NCBI GenBank assembly: GCA_023390695.1
Contig: JAEWCJ010000233.1
Location: forward strand, 1 to 8,285
Direction: 5' to 3'
Length of the DNA stretch: 8,285 bases
Origin: Pseudomonadota bacterium
GTDB lineage: Bacteria > Pseudomonadota > Alphaproteobacteria > Rhizobiales > Xanthobacteraceae
The notes under the pieces are model-generated. The model searched no databases, was not told the origin of the DNA, and was given only the letters and a program-made list of their open reading frames with translations. A program made the translations under genes and the position numbers. How positions within the stretch are numbered: position 1 is the first letter of the stretch; each line of letters opens with the position of its first letter. Shown one piece after another: positions 6,030 through 8,285 of the stretch.

Positions 6030-6956
6030 TCAGTCCTTTCCTTCTGCTCGGTCCCAAGGCGGGACGGATCCAAAGCGATCCACGAGGAAGTCGATGAAAG
6101 CTCGCACCTTGGCGGGCGGCCGCCGGTCGGACGGATACACAACGTAGACTCCAGGAAGCTCAATCGTCGGATGATCGAGCGGGATGGAGACGAGCCGTCC
6201 GGCGCGAAGTTCGTTGCTGACCAGGAATGTCGGTTGATAGACTAGGCCCTGTCCGGCGAGCGCGGCTGCGACCAGGGCGGTCCCGTTATTGGCCCGCAGG
6301 GTTCCGGATACAGACACGGTGACGGCGCCGTCGGCCCCGAACGACCAGAGATCTGCTCCGATAGTTTCCGACAATGTGTAGCCGAGACAATTATGGTTCG
6401 CGAGCTCTGCAACACGGCTTGGCGTGCCATTTCGTTTCAGATAGGCGGGAGACGCGCAGACAACGGTCCGGCAGGGGGCAAGCCGGCGCGTGACCATGGT
6501 CGATGCGCTCAGGCGGCCAATGCGTATGGCCAGATCCCAGCCTTCCTCGATCAGATCGATGGTGCGGTCGTTGAGGCCAAGCTCAACCACCAGCGACGGA
6601 TAAGACTCGGAGAAGTACGGCAAAAGCGGCGCGATCTCGCGCACGCCGAATGAGACCGGAACATTGAGGCGTAGCATTCCGCGTACCTCTATGCGATCGG
6701 CAGAGGCTGCGGCCTCGGCCTCCTCGACATCGACCAGAATGCGTTCGGCGGCATCGAGATAGCGCCGTCCCGCTTCGGTCAGGGTCAGCCGCCGCGTGGT
6801 CCGGTGCAAAAGCTTGACGCCGAGACGCTCCTCAATGGCGGCGATGTGCTTGGTCGCCATCGTTGGCGACATCCCCAGCGATCGCGCCGCCGCGGACAGG
6901 CTGCCCAGCGCGGCAACCCGAGCAAAGACCTGCATCCCGGTCACACGATCGAGCAT
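6030..6956 (-). CDS. LysR-family transcriptional regulator, divergent from the doxX/wrbA-like genes
   Basis: A regulator of 308 residues, full family length. The N-terminal helix-turn-helix covers residues 1-62: MLDRVTGMQVFARVAALGSL, then SAAARSLGMSPTMATKHIA as the recognition region, then RTTRRLTLTEAGRRYL. The effector-binding domain (about 90-295) contains LRLNVPVSFGVREIAPLLPYF and the GWDLAIRIG block typical of the large LysR subgroup that includes many redox and aromatic-response regulators. The start at 6956 gives the standard short N-terminus; an internal Met eight codons in (6935) is less likely. It is transcribed away from the doxX-like gene across an AT-rich spacer, the classic LysR arrangement in which the protein controls both itself and its neighbour. 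The effector is unknown; a quinone or electrophile would fit the targets (inference). Confidence 0.95.
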   Translation of the reverse strand: MLDRVTGMQVFARVAALGSLSAAARSLGMSPTMATKHIAAIEERLGVKLLHRTTRRLTLTEAGRRYLDAAERILVDVEEAEAAASADRIEVRGMLRLNVPVSFGVREIAPLLPYFSESYPSLVVELGLNDRTIDLIEEGWDLAIRIGRLSASTMVTRRLAPCRTVVCASPAYLKRNGTPSRVAELANHNCLGYTLSETIGADLWSFGADGAVTVSVSGTLRANNGTALVAAALAGQGLVYQPTFLVSNELRAGRLVSIPLDHPTIELPGVYVVYPSDRRPPAKVRAFIDFLVDRFGSVPPWDRAEGKD

Positions 6957-7045
6957 TGCCCCATCTCGTACTGATAGTGTGAGGTATTATCATAAAACGA
7001 TATATTATCAAACTATATAGGTGAGGGCTATTTGAGGAGCATCCC
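6957..7045. promoter_or_regulatory. Divergent AT-rich control region with alternating GATA/TATC motifs
   Basis: This spacer between the minus-strand LysR gene and the doxX-like operon is strongly AT-rich: by my count 6 of 36 bases at 6985-7020 are G or C. Alternating half-sites are visible: GATA 6973-6976, TATC 6988-6991, GATA 6999-7002 and TATC 7006-7009. The pair at 6988-7002 forms the interrupted palindrome TATC-N7-GATA. The word TATTATCA occurs at 6985-6992 and 7003-7010, 18 bp apart, about two helical turns. A LysR tetramer could span these. I could not pick confident -35/-10 pairs for either direction. Confidence 0.6.
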
Positions 7046-7066
7046 ATGAATTGGAGGCTCCGATGA
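7034..7066 (+). promoter_or_regulatory. Six-codon mini-ORF (MNWRLR) with its own Shine-Dalgarno, overlapping the doxX-like start
   Basis: GAGGAG at 7034-7039 lies 6 nt before ATG 7046. The ORF reads MNWRLR and stops at TGA 7064-7066, which overlaps the next ATG (7063-7065) as ATGA. The second Shine-Dalgarno (GGAGG 7053-7057) lies inside the mini-ORF. Ribosomes ending here would be placed to restart on the doxX-like gene. GGAGC 7036-7040 can also pair with GCTCC 7057-7061, which would cover the first site. Function is inferred. Confidence 0.4.
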
Positions 7067-7491
7067 TCGATACCCGCACCGCTCCCTATGCTGCCTTGCT
7101 GCTACGCGTCAGCCTGGGTGCTCTCTTCCTGGCCCACGGCCTTCTGCTCAAGGTGTTCACATTCACAATCCCCGGCACGGTCTCGTTCTTCGAGAGCATC
7201 GGCTATCCGGGATTCTTTGCCTATCTTGTGATCCTCGGTGAAATCGGCGGCGGGATCGCTCTCATTCTTGGCCTCTGGACGCGGCCGATTTCACTTCTGC
7301 TGTTGCCGATCATGATCGGCGCAACGTTGCAGCATGCCGGCGGCGGCTGGTTGTTCAGCAATCAGGGCGGCGGCTGGGAATTCCCCGCATTCTGGACTGT
7401 TGCGGTCATCGTGCAGGCCCTGCTTGGCGATGGTGCGTTTGCCCTTCGCCGCCTGCCGCTCGTGCCGGCACGAAGCGCAGCAGCTCACTGA
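7063..7491 (+). CDS. DoxX-family integral membrane protein
   Basis: A 142-residue inner-membrane protein of the DoxX family. Four hydrophobic segments are visible at roughly residues 8-30, 50-71, 74-92 and 108-127. Family hallmarks are LLLRVSLGALFLAHGLLLKV near the start, the conserved GEIGGGIALILGLWTR after the second helix, and a Gly/Trp-rich extramembrane loop (HAGGGWLFSNQGGGWEFPAF). ATG 7063 is chosen because GGAGG at 7053-7057 is 5 nt upstream; the TTG at 7051 lies inside that ribosome-binding site. DoxX-like proteins are linked to quinone or thiol redox chemistry, but the exact reaction is not established for most members. The wrbA-like gene follows 63 bases later with no terminator between them, so an operon is likely, probably controlled by the divergent LysR protein. 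Confidence 0.92.
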   Translation: MIDTRTAPYAALLLRVSLGALFLAHGLLLKVFTFTIPGTVSFFESIGYPGFFAYLVILGEIGGGIALILGLWTRPISLLLLPIMIGATLQHAGGGWLFSNQGGGWEFPAFWTVAVIVQALLGDGAFALRRLPLVPARSAAAH

Positions 7492-7554
7492 TGCTCCACG
7501 ACGCTCAGTGTTCAGCAAAACATCAAGCGAAAACAAATTCAGAAAGGATACGCC

Positions 7555-8154
7555 ATGACGAAGGTGCTTGTGTTGTATTACTCGGCCTATGGTCACATCG
7601 AGCAGATGGCTGAGGCCGTCGCGGAGGGTGTGCGCGCCGCCGGTGCCGAAGCGGTCATCAAGCGGGTGCCGGAGCTGGTGCCGGAGGAGGTTGCGCAAAA
7701 GTCCGGCTACAAGCTTGACCAGAAGGCGCCGATCGCGACGGTCGCGGAACTTCCGGACTATGATGCCATCATCTTCGGGGCCGGCACGCGCTTCGGCGTT
7801 GTTGCCTCGCAGATGCGAAACTTCCTCGATCAGACCGGCGGCCTGTGGGCGAAGGGTGCACTGGTCGGCAAAGTCGGCTCCGTCTTCACATCGTCCGCGA
7901 CCCAGCATGGCGGTCAGGAATCCACCATCCTGACAACAATCCCGACGCTTCTGCACCACGGCATGATCGTGGTCGGGCTTCCCTACGCCTTCGCGGATCA
8001 GACGCGGCTCGATCAGGTTCTCGGCGGTTCGCCCTACGGCGCCGCGACGATCACCGGTGGTGACGGCAGCCGCCAGCCATCGCAGATCGAGCTGGATGGA
8101 GCACGTTTCCAGGGGCAGCACGTTGCCAAGATTGCTGCGAAGGTGAGCAAATAA
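7555..8154 (+). CDS. wrbA: NAD(P)H:quinone oxidoreductase, WrbA type (flavodoxin-like)
   Basis: A cytoplasmic FMN enzyme that reduces quinones by two electrons with NAD(P)H, avoiding semiquinone radicals. It has 199 residues, the usual WrbA length. The FMN-phosphate loop is [12 protein letters not shown] (8-19). The isoalloxazine-side loops are [20 protein letters not shown] (75-94) and [12 protein letters not shown] (113-124). [12 protein letters not shown] (134-145) and the C-terminal [17 protein letters not shown] (161-177) are hallmark blocks. AAAGGA at 7543-7548, 6 nt before ATG 7555, fixes the start. Position 76-77 reads AG where many members have TP (GTPTRFG), a small active-site-edge variation. 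With the DoxX-like protein upstream and a LysR regulator divergent, a role in quinone or electrophile stress is the simplest reading. Confidence 0.95.
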   Translation: MTKVLVLYYSAYGHIEQMAEAVAEGVRAAGAEAVIKRVPELVPEEVAQKSGYKLDQKAPIATVAELPDYDAIIFGAGTRFGVVASQMRNFLDQTGGLWAKGALVGKVGSVFTSSATQHGGQESTILTTIPTLLHHGMIVVGLPYAFADQTRLDQVLGGSPYGAATITGGDGSRQPSQIELDGARFQGQHVAKIAAKVSK

Positions 8155-8207
8155 TACGCGCGTTGCGCACGGGAATACGCACGTGTCGTCGTTCTGAGGA
8201 GACAAGC

Positions 8208-8285
8208 ATGTCAAGCCAAGCCGTTCTCATTCCGCGTTCGGAAGAATCTCCGACTCCGAACCGCCTGGATGCCGGGGTTCGCATC
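8208..8285 (+). CDS. Start of a further operon gene, product unknown (5' partial)
   Basis: ATG 8208 is preceded by a strong GAGGAGA at 8196-8202 (GGAG 6 nt from the ATG) and the frame stays open to the window edge for 26 codons, beginning MSSQAVLIPRSEESPTPNRL. It lies 53 bases after the wrbA-like stop, co-directional, with no clear terminator between, so it is probably the third gene of the doxX-wrbA unit. There is no signal peptide in what can be seen. The fragment is too short for me to name a family; pirin-like or other redox proteins often accompany such pairs, but nothing here proves that. Confidence 0.6.
   Translation, partial: MSSQAVLIPRSEESPTPNRLDAGVRI

Noticed and set aside
5966..6100. 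Short plus-strand frame MPIVGEMRLPAGYSLG... after the small gene
   Set aside because: It runs into the 3' end of the minus-strand LysR gene, has no good Shine-Dalgarno and no recognisable family.
1..8285. Mobile elements, CRISPR arrays, tRNA or rRNA genes
   Set aside because: No transposase or integrase motifs, terminal inverted repeats, regularly spaced repeats, tRNA cloverleaf or rRNA-like stretches were seen.

Overview
The window is GC-rich, densely packed bacterial DNA. Coding third positions are strongly G/C-biased, and two short AT-rich islands stand out against it. Two tripartite-tricarboxylate (Bug/TctC-type) binding proteins, two LysR regulators and an amidase/deacetylase pair suggest a soil or plant-associated proteobacterium. 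A Bradyrhizobium/Xanthobacteraceae-like alphaproteobacterium is my best guess, but a Burkholderiales relative is not excluded. No rRNA, tRNA, CRISPR array, insertion sequence or integrase is visible.

Left part (1-1212): possibly the tail of an upstream gene, then a Bug-type solute receptor with a Tat-like signal. It is broken by one in-frame amber codon at 709-711, and a strong rho-independent terminator follows at 1182-1212.

Centre (1230-5950): a LysR regulator, an AT-rich promoter island with a near-consensus sigma-70 promoter, then a co-directional run. The run is an amidase-signature hydrolase, a NodB/PuuE-like polysaccharide-deacetylase-fold hydrolase, an intact Bug receptor with a TTG start, and (after a perfect 12-bp hairpin) a 60-residue protein resembling AtzG/GatC small partner subunits of amidases. 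My reading is an uptake-and-hydrolysis cassette for an unknown amide, cyclic amide or ureide. The receptor captures the compound, one hydrolase may open or deacylate it, and the amidase with a possible small partner finishes the job. No TctA/TctB membrane partners are in the window. The substrate is inferred only as a class.

Right part (5950-8285): a LysR regulator on the minus strand faces a divergent doxX-like / wrbA-like pair plus the start of a further gene with a good Shine-Dalgarno. This looks like a quinone/redox stress unit controlled by the neighbouring LysR protein through the AT-rich divergent spacer at 6957-7045. A six-codon mini-ORF with its own Shine-Dalgarno overlaps the doxX start codon, which suggests translational coupling.
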